From an uncultured Eubacteriales bacterium (GTDB taxonomy: Bacteria; Bacillota; Clostridia; Oscillospirales; Oscillospiraceae), in contig ONGJ01000011.1 in the NCBI GenBank assembly GCA_900317375.1, positions 1-64,000 on the forward strand: 64,000 nt of DNA, given 5' to 3'. The translations under genes and the position numbers were made by a program. Below are positions 8,145-16,311 of the stretch, in pieces (within the stretch, counting starts at the first letter, position 1; each line of letters starts with the position of its first letter). The notes below the pieces were generated by a model that had not been told where the DNA came from, searched no databases, and was given only the letters and a program-made list of their open reading frames with translations.

Positions 8145-9448
8145 CACTGCATCATCCGGGTACAGTATTCCCGGTATTCCTGCCGCGTCATCTGAGGCGA
8201 ATAGCCGGCGATAAAGTCCCTCGCCTCGCGGGCGCCGGAACGCAGCAGGCGGTATGCCAGCAGGGCCATCATCTTCGCCGGCAGGATGTGGGCGACATCC
8301 CGGTCGGTCACGGCATAATCCGCCGCGTGGAGCGCGCCCGCGCTGCCGCCGAAGGTGAAATTCATCACCGGCATGACGGCACAGAGGTCCCCCACGTCCG
8401 TGCTGGCAGTGTTGCAGACACCCGCCGGCATGCCGCGCACATCGTAATCGCCGAGGAGCGCGGCCGCCTCGAACATCATCGGGGTCGGAGGGATCTCGGG
8501 ACAGGGCAGATAGCCCTGCGTGTCCTCGATTTCGCAGCGGCAGCCAATGGCAAGCGCGCCGCCGCGGAAGCAGTTGTTGACCTTTTCGCCGACCTCCTCA
8601 ATCACCGCTGTTTGATTCGCCCGGACCTGCATCTCGACAACGACACGGCTCGGCACGACATTGAGGGCCTGTCCGCCCTCACGGATGACGGGATGGACAC
8701 GGACGCAGTCGGCCTCGCGAAAGGTTTCGCGGATCATTCCCAGCGCGGACAGGCCGAGGCAGGCGGCATTCAGGGCGTTGACGCCGTGATCCGGCGCTGC
8801 AGCCGCATGGGCGGCAACACCGTGCACCGTCACGGTCTTGCCGACGAAACCGTTGCAGGCAGAGTTTCCGAGCAGCAGGTCCGCACCGGAATCGCGTCCG
8901 GCCATGTGGGAGTGGGTGGTCAGGGCCATGTCGATATCGTCAAAGGCGCCGCGGTACAGCAGCTCGCTCTTGCCGCTGCTGCAGTGCACATTCAGATCGC
9001 GCCGCACGGCCTCGCGCACGCCGGCATCCTGGAACTCTTCCGCCGGGACGGCGAAGAAGGTCACCGTGCCGTCGAGTGTACGGCGAACCTCGGGGTCGGA
9101 GAGGGCCAGGGCCGCCCCCAGCATGCAGACCATCTGGGCATAATGCCCGCAGGCATGGGCATAGCCCTGGACACTCGCCGGATGGTCCGGGCATTTCAGC
9201 GCGTCCAGTTCGCCGATAAGCGCGATGTTCGGGCCGGTGCCGTTCCCGATGGAAGCGCGCAGGCCGGTGCCGGCAAGGCCTGTCCGGACGTCCAGGCCCA
9301 GGGACCGCAGAAACTCAGCCGCCGCGGCAGCGGTGCGATGCTCGTACCAGCCCTGCTCCGGGTGGGAAAAGAGATCGTCGGCAAGGACCTGCAGGCGCTG
9401 CGCGTTGTCATCGATCATCCTGAGAATGCATTGTTCGGTTTCATACAT
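8144..9448 (-). CDS. M20 family amidohydrolase/peptidase
   Basis: Metallo-amidohydrolase related to AbgB/HipO-type M20D enzymes that cleave N-acyl or aminobenzoyl-amino-acid amides. The 434-residue protein has GELDALKCPDHPAS and GYAHACGHYAQM (metal-binding Asp/His/His region), EEFQDAGVREA, and the inserted lid domain (GVAAHAAAAPDHGVNALNA). Start at 9448 follows CGGGAGGTG with a 7-base gap rather than the upstream in-frame ATG at 9478. It lies convergent to the hydratase gene and shares its terminator region. The natural substrate cannot be read from sequence. Confidence 0.85.
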   Translation of the reverse strand: MYETEQCILRMIDDNAQRLQVLADDLFSHPEQGWYEHRTAAAAAEFLRSLGLDVRTGLAGTGLRASIGNGTGPNIALIGELDALKCPDHPASVQGYAHACGHYAQMVCMLGAALALSDPEVRRTLDGTVTFFAVPAEEFQDAGVREAVRRDLNVHCSSGKSELLYRGAFDDIDMALTTHSHMAGRDSGADLLLGNSACNGFVGKTVTVHGVAAHAAAAPDHGVNALNAACLGLSALGMIRETFREADCVRVHPVIREGGQALNVVPSRVVVEMQVRANQTAVIEEVGEKVNNCFRGGALAIGCRCEIEDTQGYLPCPEIPPTPMMFEAAALLGDYDVRGMPAGVCNTASTDVGDLCAVMPVMNFTFGGSAGALHAADYAVTDRDVAHILPAKMMALLAYRLLRSGAREARDFIAGYSPQMTRQEYREYCTRMMQ

Positions 9449-9550
9449 GGCAGAACACCTCCCGGGATCCAAGATCATTTACGGTCCTTATCATATCGGA
9501 ATCGGCAGCAGATTACAAGGCTTGTCTGAAGGGGTAAGTCAAAAAATCTG

Positions 9551-9580
9551 TTGGTTTTTCCTGCTGCTGTCTGCTATAAT
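9551..9580 (+). promoter_or_regulatory. Promoter of the exporter/two-component operon
   Basis: TTGGTT, an 18-base spacer and a consensus TATAAT (9575-9580) lie 33 bases before the DMT start codon. Confidence 0.65.
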
Positions 9581-9613
9581 ACAGATGCGAAACCTGTTGG
9601 AAGAAGGTCCGTC

Positions 9614-10486
9614 ATGAAGAAGGAACATATCGGTATTCTGCAGATGATCACCTGCGCCGTGCTGTGGAGCATTGCGGGGATTTTTCTCAAGTTGCTCCCC
9701 TGGAACGGGCTTGCGGCAGGGAGTCTGCGCAGTCTGGTCGCGGGCATCACGATCGCCGTGTATATGGCGCTGCGGGGTATCCCCTTTTCGCTGAACCGCG
9801 GGACGCTTCTTGCGGGCCTGCTGGCCGGAAGCGTCTATATCTGCTTTGCGCTGGCAAACAAGCTGACCACCGCGGCCAACGCCATCGTGCTGCAGTTTAC
9901 CGCGCCGGTGTTCATCGTGCTCTTTTCGGCCGTGCTGTATAAGAAGGAGATCCGCAAACCGGATCTGGCGGTGGTGCTGGTGGTGCTGGCCGGCATCGCG
10001 CTGTTCTTCTTTGACCAGCTGGGGCCTTCGACGGTGCTCGGAAACTTCGTTGCCATTGCGGCGGGGATGTTCATGGCCGGAATGTACATGGCGGTGGATC
10101 GCCTGGAGCCGCAGGAGCGCTTCAGCGCCATCGTGATCGGCCAGGCCTTTGCCTTTCTCATCGGTCTGCCCGCGGTGATCATCACCAAACCTGTGATGAA
10201 CGTCACGACCGTCAGCTGCATATTGATTCTGGGTGTGTTTCAGCTGGGTCTCTCCTATATCCTGTATGTCCGGGCAAGCGAGACCTGCCCCCCTCTGGCC
10301 TGCTGCCTGCTGGGTGCGGTGGAGCCGCTTCTGAACCCGGTATGGGTCATGATTTTTGACGGCGAGACGCCGGGCGTCTTTGCCCTGGTCGGAGGGATCA
10401 TCGTCATCACGGCCGTCACGGCCTGGACCGTATGGGACGGGAAACAGAAAGCAATCGCCGCAGCGGCGGGAAGGGAGAGCCTGTGA
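9614..10486 (+). CDS. EamA/DMT-family transporter
   Basis: Ten-helix drug/metabolite transporter of 290 residues with two EamA repeats; the second begins near FVAIAAGMFMAGMYMAVDR and carries the typical CCLLGAVEPLLNPVW motif. Such proteins export amino acids, metabolites or drugs across the membrane. The start at 9614 follows GGAAGAAGGT. Its stop overlaps the GTG start of the response regulator (GTGA), so transporter and two-component system are co-translated. This suggests that the sensor controls or monitors the exporter. Substrate unknown. Confidence 0.85.
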   Translation: MKKEHIGILQMITCAVLWSIAGIFLKLLPWNGLAAGSLRSLVAGITIAVYMALRGIPFSLNRGTLLAGLLAGSVYICFALANKLTTAANAIVLQFTAPVFIVLFSAVLYKKEIRKPDLAVVLVVLAGIALFFFDQLGPSTVLGNFVAIAAGMFMAGMYMAVDRLEPQERFSAIVIGQAFAFLIGLPAVIITKPVMNVTTVSCILILGVFQLGLSYILYVRASETCPPLACCLLGAVEPLLNPVWVMIFDGETPGVFALVGGIIVITAVTAWTVWDGKQKAIAAAAGRESL

Positions 10487-11157
10487 GACTGCTGTATGCC
10501 GAGGACGAAAAATCACTGGCCAGAGCCGTATCGACGATTCTGACCAGAAACAACTATGCCGTGGATACGGTTTCGGACGGGGAAAGCGCGCTGGAATGGC
10601 TGGAGACGGGCAACTATGACGGCGTCATTCTCGACGTGATGATGCCGAAGAAGGACGGCTTTGAGGTGCTGAAGGCCATGCGGGCAAGAGGCGACCGAAC
10701 GCCGGTGCTGCTGCTGACGGCGCGGTCGGAGATCGACGATCGGGTCGCCGGCCTCGACCTCGGCGCCAACGACTATCTCACCAAGCCCTTTGACATGAAA
10801 GAGCTGCTGGCCCGGATCCGTGCCATGACAAGGGTGCAGGGTCTGCAGACAGACAAGACGCTGAGCTTCGGGAACGTGACGCTGGACTGCTCCAGCTACG
10901 ATCTCCGCGGCCCGGGCGGAAGCCATAAGCTTGCCGGAAAGGAATACCAGATGCTGGAGATGCTGATGCGAAACCCCCGTACGCTGGTATCCACCGAGGC
11001 CTTTATGGACCGCATCTGGGGCTATGACAGCGAAGCCGAACTGAACAGCGTCTGGGTCTATATCTCGACACTGCGCAAAAAGCTGAAGAGCATCGATGCC
11101 AATGTTGAAATCAGGGCACAGCGCGGGGTCGGATATTATCTGGAGGTCAGCGCATGA
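10483..11157 (+). CDS. OmpR/PhoB-family response regulator
   Basis: Two-component response regulator of 224 residues. The receiver domain has the acidic pocket AEDE (residues 6-9), phospho-acceptor Asp51 in GVILDVMMP, and Lys101 in YLTKPF. A winged-helix DNA-binding domain of the OmpR type follows (about 125-222; LAGKEYQMLEMLMRNP and RGVGYYLE). The GTG start overlaps the exporter stop and follows AAGGGAGAG. The last codons overlap the histidine kinase start (ATGA). It is phosphorylated by the adjacent kinase; targets are unknown, possibly including this operon. Confidence 0.93.
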   Translation: MRLLYAEDEKSLARAVSTILTRNNYAVDTVSDGESALEWLETGNYDGVILDVMMPKKDGFEVLKAMRARGDRTPVLLLTARSEIDDRVAGLDLGANDYLTKPFDMKELLARIRAMTRVQGLQTDKTLSFGNVTLDCSSYDLRGPGGSHKLAGKEYQMLEMLMRNPRTLVSTEAFMDRIWGYDSEAELNSVWVYISTLRKKLKSIDANVEIRAQRGVGYYLEVSA

Positions 11158-12500
11158 TCCGAAAGCTACGGAAGAAATTCATCCTCGCGGCGGTCGCGGC
11201 GGTCTTTCTCGTCCTGCTGCTGCTGATCGGTGCGATCAATGTGCTCAACTTCCGCAGTCTGGTCCGCGACGCGGACAGCACGCTGGAAATCCTGTCGCAG
11301 AACGGCGGCCGCTTTCCGGGCCAGATGTTCCGGCCGGAGGATCAGCCGGCAGAGATGATCCCGCCCCCGCAGAGCATGCAGGCCCCCCCGCAGGATCCGA
11401 CGGCACCGCCCAACCGGGAAGAGATTCCGGATACGGGCCGGAAAGGGGCATTCGGCGACCGGCGCGGCGGCTTCGGCGAGCTTGCGTATCAGTCCCGCTA
11501 TTTCACGGCCAGTTTTGACAGCGTGGGAAACGTGACCGTCAACCTGGACAACCTCGCGTCTCTGACCGAGGACGAAGCCAGGACGCTCGCCGCGGCGGTC
11601 TATGCCCAGGGCCGGGAGAAGGGTTTTGCGGACGCTTACCGCTATCGTCGCACGGAGGCGGAGGAGACGGAGACCCTGCTGCTGTTTCTCAACTGCGAGA
11701 GAGAGCTGGGCACCTTCCGAAGCTTTCTGTATGCCAGCATCGGGATCTCCCTCCTCGGCGTTCTCGGCGTCTTTCTGCTCCTGCTGCTGTTTTCCGAGCG
11801 GATCGTGCGGCCGATTGCGGAGAGCTATGAAAAACAGAAGCACTTTATCACCGATGCCGGACACGAGCTGAAAACCCCGATCACGATCATCCAGGCGGAT
11901 GCAGACGTGCTGGAATCGGAGCTGGAGGGCGAAGGAGAAAACGAGTGGATCGCCGACATCCGCCGGCAGACCCGCCGTCTCACCGCGCTCACCGCAGACC
12001 TCATCTACCTGTCCAAGATGGAGGAGGAAAACCTGCCGCAGCAGATGCAGGACTTTTCCCTGTCCGAGCTGGTGGAAGAAACAGCCCGGTCCTTTCAGGC
12101 GATCGCGCGCTCGCAGGGGAAGGATTTTCAGCTGTCCGCTGCGCCCGGCTTGCAGATGACCGGGGATGAGAAAGCCATCGGCAAGCTGGTTTCCATTCTT
12201 CTGGATAACGCCATGAAGTATTCCCCGCCCGGCGGCACGGTTTCGACCGTGCTGGAGCGGGCAGGTCGAAACGCCCGGCTCACCGTCCGGAACAGCGCTT
12301 TCCGGATCGAGAAAGGAAACGCCGACCGTCTGTTCGAGCGCTTTGCGCGGGAGGACCGCTCGCGCAGCTCCGAGACCGGCGGCTTCGGTCTGGGCCTTGC
12401 GATCGCCAGGGCCGTTACGGAAGCCCATCACGGGAAAATCCACGCCGAGTCGGAGGATGGCGCCTCGCTGACGGTCACGGCAGAGCTGCCGCTCGCCTGA
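11154..12500 (+). CDS. Sensor histidine kinase
   Basis: Membrane histidine kinase of 448 residues. One helix lies near residues 9-30. An extracytoplasmic domain of about 160 residues follows and contains a Pro/Met/Gln-rich stretch (about 57-90). The second helix is near 192-213. The H box FITDAGHELKTP carries His237. The ATPase part has the N box (LLDNAMKYSPPGG) and G box (GFGLGLAIARAV). It overlaps the response regulator by 4 bases, forming a cognate pair. The Pro/Met-rich sensor loop is unusual and could contact cell-envelope material or metal; that is a guess. Confidence 0.92.
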   Translation: MIRKLRKKFILAAVAAVFLVLLLLIGAINVLNFRSLVRDADSTLEILSQNGGRFPGQMFRPEDQPAEMIPPPQSMQAPPQDPTAPPNREEIPDTGRKGAFGDRRGGFGELAYQSRYFTASFDSVGNVTVNLDNLASLTEDEARTLAAAVYAQGREKGFADAYRYRRTEAEETETLLLFLNCERELGTFRSFLYASIGISLLGVLGVFLLLLLFSERIVRPIAESYEKQKHFITDAGHELKTPITIIQADADVLESELEGEGENEWIADIRRQTRRLTALTADLIYLSKMEEENLPQQMQDFSLSELVEETARSFQAIARSQGKDFQLSAAPGLQMTGDEKAIGKLVSILLDNAMKYSPPGGTVSTVLERAGRNARLTVRNSAFRIEKGNADRLFERFAREDRSRSSETGGFGLGLAIARAVTEAHHGKIHAESEDGASLTVTAELPLA

Positions 12501-12526
12501 CCCGCGCACAGCTCCCGCCGTATAAC

Positions 12527-12562
12527 AAAGCTCCCGGACGGAGGACCGCCCGAGAGCTTCTT
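12527..12562. terminator. Bidirectional terminator between convergent genes
   Basis: An imperfect stem (AAGCTCCCGGACGG against CCGCCCGAGAGCTT) with T-rich sequence on the plus side lies between the histidine kinase and the convergent gene ending at 12578. Confidence 0.65.
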
Positions 12563-12577
12563 TTATATATCTGGTTT

Positions 12578-13915
12578 TCAGGTTTTGTCCGTCGGGGGCA
12601 GAAGCGTGGAGGCATTCTCCTCCGGGGCAGGCAGCTTCTCTGCCGCTTCAGCCGCAGCAGCCTGTACCACAGGCGGCGCAGCGGTCTTCTTTTTCCCGAG
12701 CATGCATGCCAGAACGCCGACGCCAAGGCAGCCGGCAACCATTTTGACAGCAACGCGGATGCCGGGAACTGCGGCCAGAATCGCCCAGCAGACGAGACCG
12801 ATGGCGAGCTCCGCCCAATAGTTCCGGTCCTTCTTCAGAGCCTTCCGCCACAGAAGGACGCCGAGGAAGAAGCCGAGAAACACCGGCGCCGCAATCAGCG
12901 CAGCCACGACGACAAAGATCAGCACGAGCGCCGGACGCACGCTGACTCCCGAGACAAACAGAATGATGCTGGCAAGCGGCAGGGCGGCAAGGACCGCAAG
13001 GCCGATGCCGAAAGCCTTGGCAAAGGTGCCGAAGGGTTTACCGGTATAATCGGCATCCACCTTCTCCCAAAGGGGTGTGAGCCAGAGGAAGAAGTACGCA
13101 ATCAGCAGCAGGCCGATCAATTTGAAAACGGTGGATTTCAGCTTTGCCAGAACGGGCGATGATTTCGGCTTCGGCGCCTCCACTGCAGGGGCATTGGCAC
13201 CGGAATCCCCGCTGCTGTTCTGGGCATCCTGGGTATCCTGTGCGTCCTGAGCATCCTGCCCGTCCTGAGCATCCTGCGCGTCCGTGGCATTCTGCGTGCC
13301 TGAGGCATCCTGCGTGCCCAGGATACTCTGGAGGCCCTGGCTGTCCTGGTTGTCTTCATAAACCATGGCACCGGCAAGAAGGTCGGCAGGCGCGCTGATT
13401 TTCGCGCTGCTGTTGTACCGGAGGATGCCTTCGATCTCGGCATCGTCAGTGATTCGGATTTCTTCCGCTGCGAGCGTTACGTCGCCCCCCACATGGCCGC
13501 TGATCGAGACGCTTCTGCCGCCGGCCAGCAGGTCGCGGCCGACAGAGCCGCGGATGTCCACGGAATTGCCGGCAATGGCCAGGTCACGGCCGCAGCTGCC
13601 GGAAAAGCTGACCGCGTTGCCGCCGACAAACGCATCCCCGCTGTTTTCGCCGGCGAAGGACACCGTGTTGCCCGCTACGAAGGCATACTCGCTGAAACCG
13701 GCAGACGTCACCGTATTGCCCGCTTCAAAAAGGATGCCCTTGACATCGGCAGCGCTGTTCGGATTCTCACCGGCGAGGAAAACGGTGGAATCATATTCTC
13801 CGCTGATGTTCTGCTCGTCCCCGGAGAAGACAAACTCGGCAAAGGCAGCCGGTGCCAGAGAGGCTGCCAGCAGCAGAACAAGCAGCAGGCAGAGCAGTTT
13901 TTTTCTTTGTTTCAT
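12578..13915 (-). CDS. Bactofilin-like beta-repeat membrane protein with Asp/Gln/Ala repeats
   Basis: Exported protein of 445 residues. A signal peptide covers residues 1-26. Residues about 30-190 form a right-handed beta-repeat typical of polymer-forming (bactofilin-like) domains: AGNTVSFAGENSGDAFVGGN, then RDLAIAGNSVDIRGSVGRDL. A low-complexity segment (about 205-240) repeats DAQ/DTQ units. Three or four membrane helices follow (about 270-410), then an Ala/Pro/Glu-rich tail. The start follows GGAGGTTTCCT. Extracellular bactofilin repeats anchored by helices are known in Firmicutes as proteins of unknown function. It is convergent with the two-component operon. Confidence 0.8.
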   Translation of the reverse strand: MKQRKKLLCLLLVLLLAASLAPAAFAEFVFSGDEQNISGEYDSTVFLAGENPNSAADVKGILFEAGNTVTSAGFSEYAFVAGNTVSFAGENSGDAFVGGNAVSFSGSCGRDLAIAGNSVDIRGSVGRDLLAGGRSVSISGHVGGDVTLAAEEIRITDDAEIEGILRYNSSAKISAPADLLAGAMVYEDNQDSQGLQSILGTQDASGTQNATDAQDAQDGQDAQDAQDTQDAQNSSGDSGANAPAVEAPKPKSSPVLAKLKSTVFKLIGLLLIAYFFLWLTPLWEKVDADYTGKPFGTFAKAFGIGLAVLAALPLASIILFVSGVSVRPALVLIFVVVAALIAAPVFLGFFLGVLLWRKALKKDRNYWAELAIGLVCWAILAAVPGIRVAVKMVAGCLGVGVLACMLGKKKTAAPPVVQAAAAEAAEKLPAPEENASTLLPPTDKT

Positions 13916-13949
13916 AGGAAACCTCCATCAGATACATGATCGTGTTAAC

Positions 13950-13979
13950 AGTATAATCTCAGACTGCCGGTGTTGTCAA
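13950..13979 (-). promoter_or_regulatory. Promoter of the bactofilin-like gene
   Basis: Minus-strand TTGACA (13979-13974), 18-base spacer and TATACT (13955-13950), 35 bases before the start codon. Confidence 0.7.
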
Positions 13980-13999
13980 GGAAAACGCAAAGTCTCTGC

Positions 14000-14028
14000 T
14001 TGCTTTCTGCGGCATTCTCGTGTAAACT
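14000..14028 (+). promoter_or_regulatory. Promoter of the HIRAN-like gene
   Basis: TTGCTT (14000-14005), 17-base spacer and TAAACT (14023-14028), 35 bases before the ATG at 14063 and divergent from the preceding promoter. Confidence 0.55.
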
Positions 14029-14062
14029 GAGGAGCACGACCGCCGAATCAAGGGGGACAGCA

Positions 14063-14629
14063 ATGAGAATCCTTGGAATCCTGATCATCATAGCCGGCGT
14101 TGCTTTATTCTGTCAGCATCTGGTCCTGCCTTCCCTGATCACGATTGTGATCGGTTCCGTTTTCGCCGCCATACCGAAGAAAAGCATCCCCGAGGAAGAA
14201 GAGCCATCTGAAGAAATGAGGCCGTCCGGGGATGAGAACAGCGAGTATGTCCGTGTCGACACGCCGCTGAGAAAGGTACCCCCGGTGACCTCGGGTTTTT
14301 ACCGGCTCACCTTTCCTGTTGACGGGGTTTTTGAACGGAATGACGACGGCAGTTCCCGTCAGGAGATTCTGCAGAGGCTTTGTGAAGGCGAGGACATGGC
14401 GGTTGCGGATGTCTGGTTTGACGACTTTATCTACGCGCACAAGATCCGCATCCGTGTCAAGACGCTGGAAGGCTGTGTCGGTCTGATCCGGCAGAGAGAC
14501 GTTGAAACCGTCCGCGGTTTCTTTGAGAAGCCCGTCCGTATGGTGTATCTGGAAATCGGCAGTTCTGCAGACAGCAGCGGCGAGCGCAGATACCACGCGG
14601 AAGTCATCATCATCGCAAACCGGGAGTAA
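14063..14629 (+). CDS. Membrane-anchored HIRAN-like domain protein
   Basis: A 188-residue protein with two short hydrophobic segments at the N terminus (residues 1-37), an acidic linker (IPEEEEPSEEM), and a C-terminal domain from about residue 85. The domain resembles HIRAN: FPVDGVFERNDDGSSRQEIL, a central strand region, LEGCVGLIRQRDVE, and a closing YHAEVIII strand. HIRAN domains bind DNA ends or occur as stand-alone domains in Firmicute and phage proteins. Membrane anchoring would make DNA binding surprising. The start at 14063 follows AGGGGGAC. A terminator follows directly, so it is a single-gene unit. The domain call is by eye and moderate. Confidence 0.6.
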   Translation: MRILGILIIIAGVALFCQHLVLPSLITIVIGSVFAAIPKKSIPEEEEPSEEMRPSGDENSEYVRVDTPLRKVPPVTSGFYRLTFPVDGVFERNDDGSSRQEILQRLCEGEDMAVADVWFDDFIYAHKIRIRVKTLEGCVGLIRQRDVETVRGFFEKPVRMVYLEIGSSADSSGERRYHAEVIIIANRE

Positions 14630-14632
14630 GAT

Positions 14633-14678
14633 ACAGGCCCGTCGGGAAGTCCCGGCGGGCCTGCCGTATTTTTTTGAG
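14633..14678 (+). terminator. Strong terminator after the HIRAN-like gene
   Basis: CAGGCCCGTCGGG / CCCGGCGGGCCTG stem with an AAGT loop, followed by CCGTATTTTTTT. It separates two convergent genes. Confidence 0.85.
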
Positions 14679-14691
14679 GGTGTCCTGCCGT

Positions 14692-16239
14692 TCAGCAGAG
14701 CGCGGACTCTCCCGGCTCGCTGCCGTCTGCCATCCGATGCAGCTGCTTTTTATCTCTCCTGATCCGGGAGGGGCGAATCGCGCGCTGGGGACAGACCAGG
14801 ATGCAGAGATGACAGCCGACGCATCGGGCAGCATCCAAAACGGGCTTTCCGTCCTTTCCCATGCGGATGGCCTGATGGCCGCCGTCTGCACACGAGATGC
14901 TGCAGCGGCCGCAGCCGATGCATCGCTCACGGAAGAAGTGCGGGTAAACAACGGTATCGCGCTCAAGGACGTCGGTTGTCTCGCTGACGGATTCCAGTCC
15001 AAGGCCGCGTGCCTCGGAAAGGCTTTCGAAATTCTTTTCGGTCAGATACAGGTTCAGGCCTGCCTTCAGGTCGTCAATAATGCGGTAGCCGAACTGCATG
15101 ACGGCCGTTGTGACCTGGACGGTACCCGCACCCAGGAGGATGAACTCCAGCGCGTCCTGCCAGGTCTCGATGCCGCCCATGCCGCTCAGGTGCATGCCCT
15201 TGAGCTTCGGGTTCTGACCCAGCTCGGCAAGGAAGCGCAGGGCGATGGGCCGGACGGCACAGCCGCTGTAGCCGCCCACGGCCGACATGCCGTGTACAGC
15301 CGGGGAAGAGACGTAGGTGTGGGGATTGACGCCGACAATGCTTTTGATGGTGTTGATGGCCGCGATGCCGTCCGCTCCGCCGTACAGGGCTGCCTCGGCA
15401 GCCGGACTCATCACCGCCACGTTCGGGGTCAGCTTGGCGAGTATGGGAAGCTTCGTGCCGTGTCGGGCGGCAGCGGTAAAGCGCTCGACCAGCGCAGGAA
15501 CCTGCCCGATGTCCGAGCCGAGGCCGCCCTCCGCCATATTCGGGCACGAGAAGTTCAGTTCGATTGCGTCTGCTCCGTTATCTTCGCAGCAGCGGGCAAG
15601 CTCTTCCCACTCGTCGTCGTACTGGCCCATGATGGAGGCCAGAATAAACTTTGTCGGGTACTTTGCCTTCAGTGCGCGGAAGATCTCCATATTCTTGGCC
15701 ACACTGTGGTCGGAAAGCTGCTCGATATTTTTGAAGCCGATGATGGTGCCGCTGCTTCCGGAAATGGCGGAATAGCGCGGTGAAGCCTCATGGATCTCAA
15801 AGGAGCAGATCGTCTTGAAGGCAACGCCGCCCCAGCCTGCCTCGAAAGCACGGGAACACATGTCGTAGTTGCTCGCAACCACGGAGGAGGAGAGCAGAAA
15901 GGGGTTTTCCAGCGGAACACCGCACATCTCGGTCCGGAGACGGTGTTCGTCCTCCGGCACGGGGACTTCCAGCTCCGGCTGCACCTCGTCATGCAGGCGG
16001 GTCATGAGAGACGCGATGGGGACCTCGCCGGGGCGGACACAGGCCTTCTCACACGGTGCCGGGCAGCCGATGCAGGGGTTCACCGCCGGGAAACGGGATG
16101 CCGCCGCCTTTTCATCGGCAAACCAGATGCTGCGCAGAAGAGCCGCGCAGTCGATCTTTCCGCAGGCGGCGCTGCAGGGCGCAGCGGCACAGAGTGTACA
16201 GCGGATCATATCCGAGCGGTACAGTTTTTGTTCGAACAT
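14692..16239 (-). CDS. PreA-type dihydropyrimidine dehydrogenase subunit with extra N-terminal Fe-S domain
   Basis: FMN/Fe-S dihydro-orotate-dehydrogenase-fold enzyme (515 residues) related to PreA, which reduces uracil or thymine. Residues 1-75 resemble the Cys-rich N-terminal cluster domain normally found on the PreT/GltD partner: CTLCAAAPCSAAC (Cys14, 17, 22, 26) and CIGCPAPCEKAC (about 55-66). The TIM barrel follows, with ELNFSCPNMAEGG and MHLSGMGGIETWQDA. The C-terminal ferredoxin domain carries CIGCGRCSISC and CVGCHLCILVC. No PreT-like FAD/NADPH subunit is adjacent, so the electron source is open. Start at 16239 follows GGAGG. It probably shares a transcript with the upstream dehydrogenase (72-base gap). 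Confidence 0.8.
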   Translation of the reverse strand: MFEQKLYRSDMIRCTLCAAAPCSAACGKIDCAALLRSIWFADEKAAASRFPAVNPCIGCPAPCEKACVRPGEVPIASLMTRLHDEVQPELEVPVPEDEHRLRTEMCGVPLENPFLLSSSVVASNYDMCSRAFEAGWGGVAFKTICSFEIHEASPRYSAISGSSGTIIGFKNIEQLSDHSVAKNMEIFRALKAKYPTKFILASIMGQYDDEWEELARCCEDNGADAIELNFSCPNMAEGGLGSDIGQVPALVERFTAAARHGTKLPILAKLTPNVAVMSPAAEAALYGGADGIAAINTIKSIVGVNPHTYVSSPAVHGMSAVGGYSGCAVRPIALRFLAELGQNPKLKGMHLSGMGGIETWQDALEFILLGAGTVQVTTAVMQFGYRIIDDLKAGLNLYLTEKNFESLSEARGLGLESVSETTDVLERDTVVYPHFFRERCIGCGRCSISCADGGHQAIRMGKDGKPVLDAARCVGCHLCILVCPQRAIRPSRIRRDKKQLHRMADGSEPGESALC

Positions 16240-16311
16240 ATGATACCTCCATCCATAACACTGCGACCCGGGGATCGCCCTCTGCAGCTCGTGCTTTTGA
16301 CTGTCGTCCGA

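Noticed and set aside
13210..13330. Short tandem repeat resembling a CRISPR or satellite
   Set aside because: It is the in-frame coding repeat for Asp-Ala-Gln units of the bactofilin-like protein.
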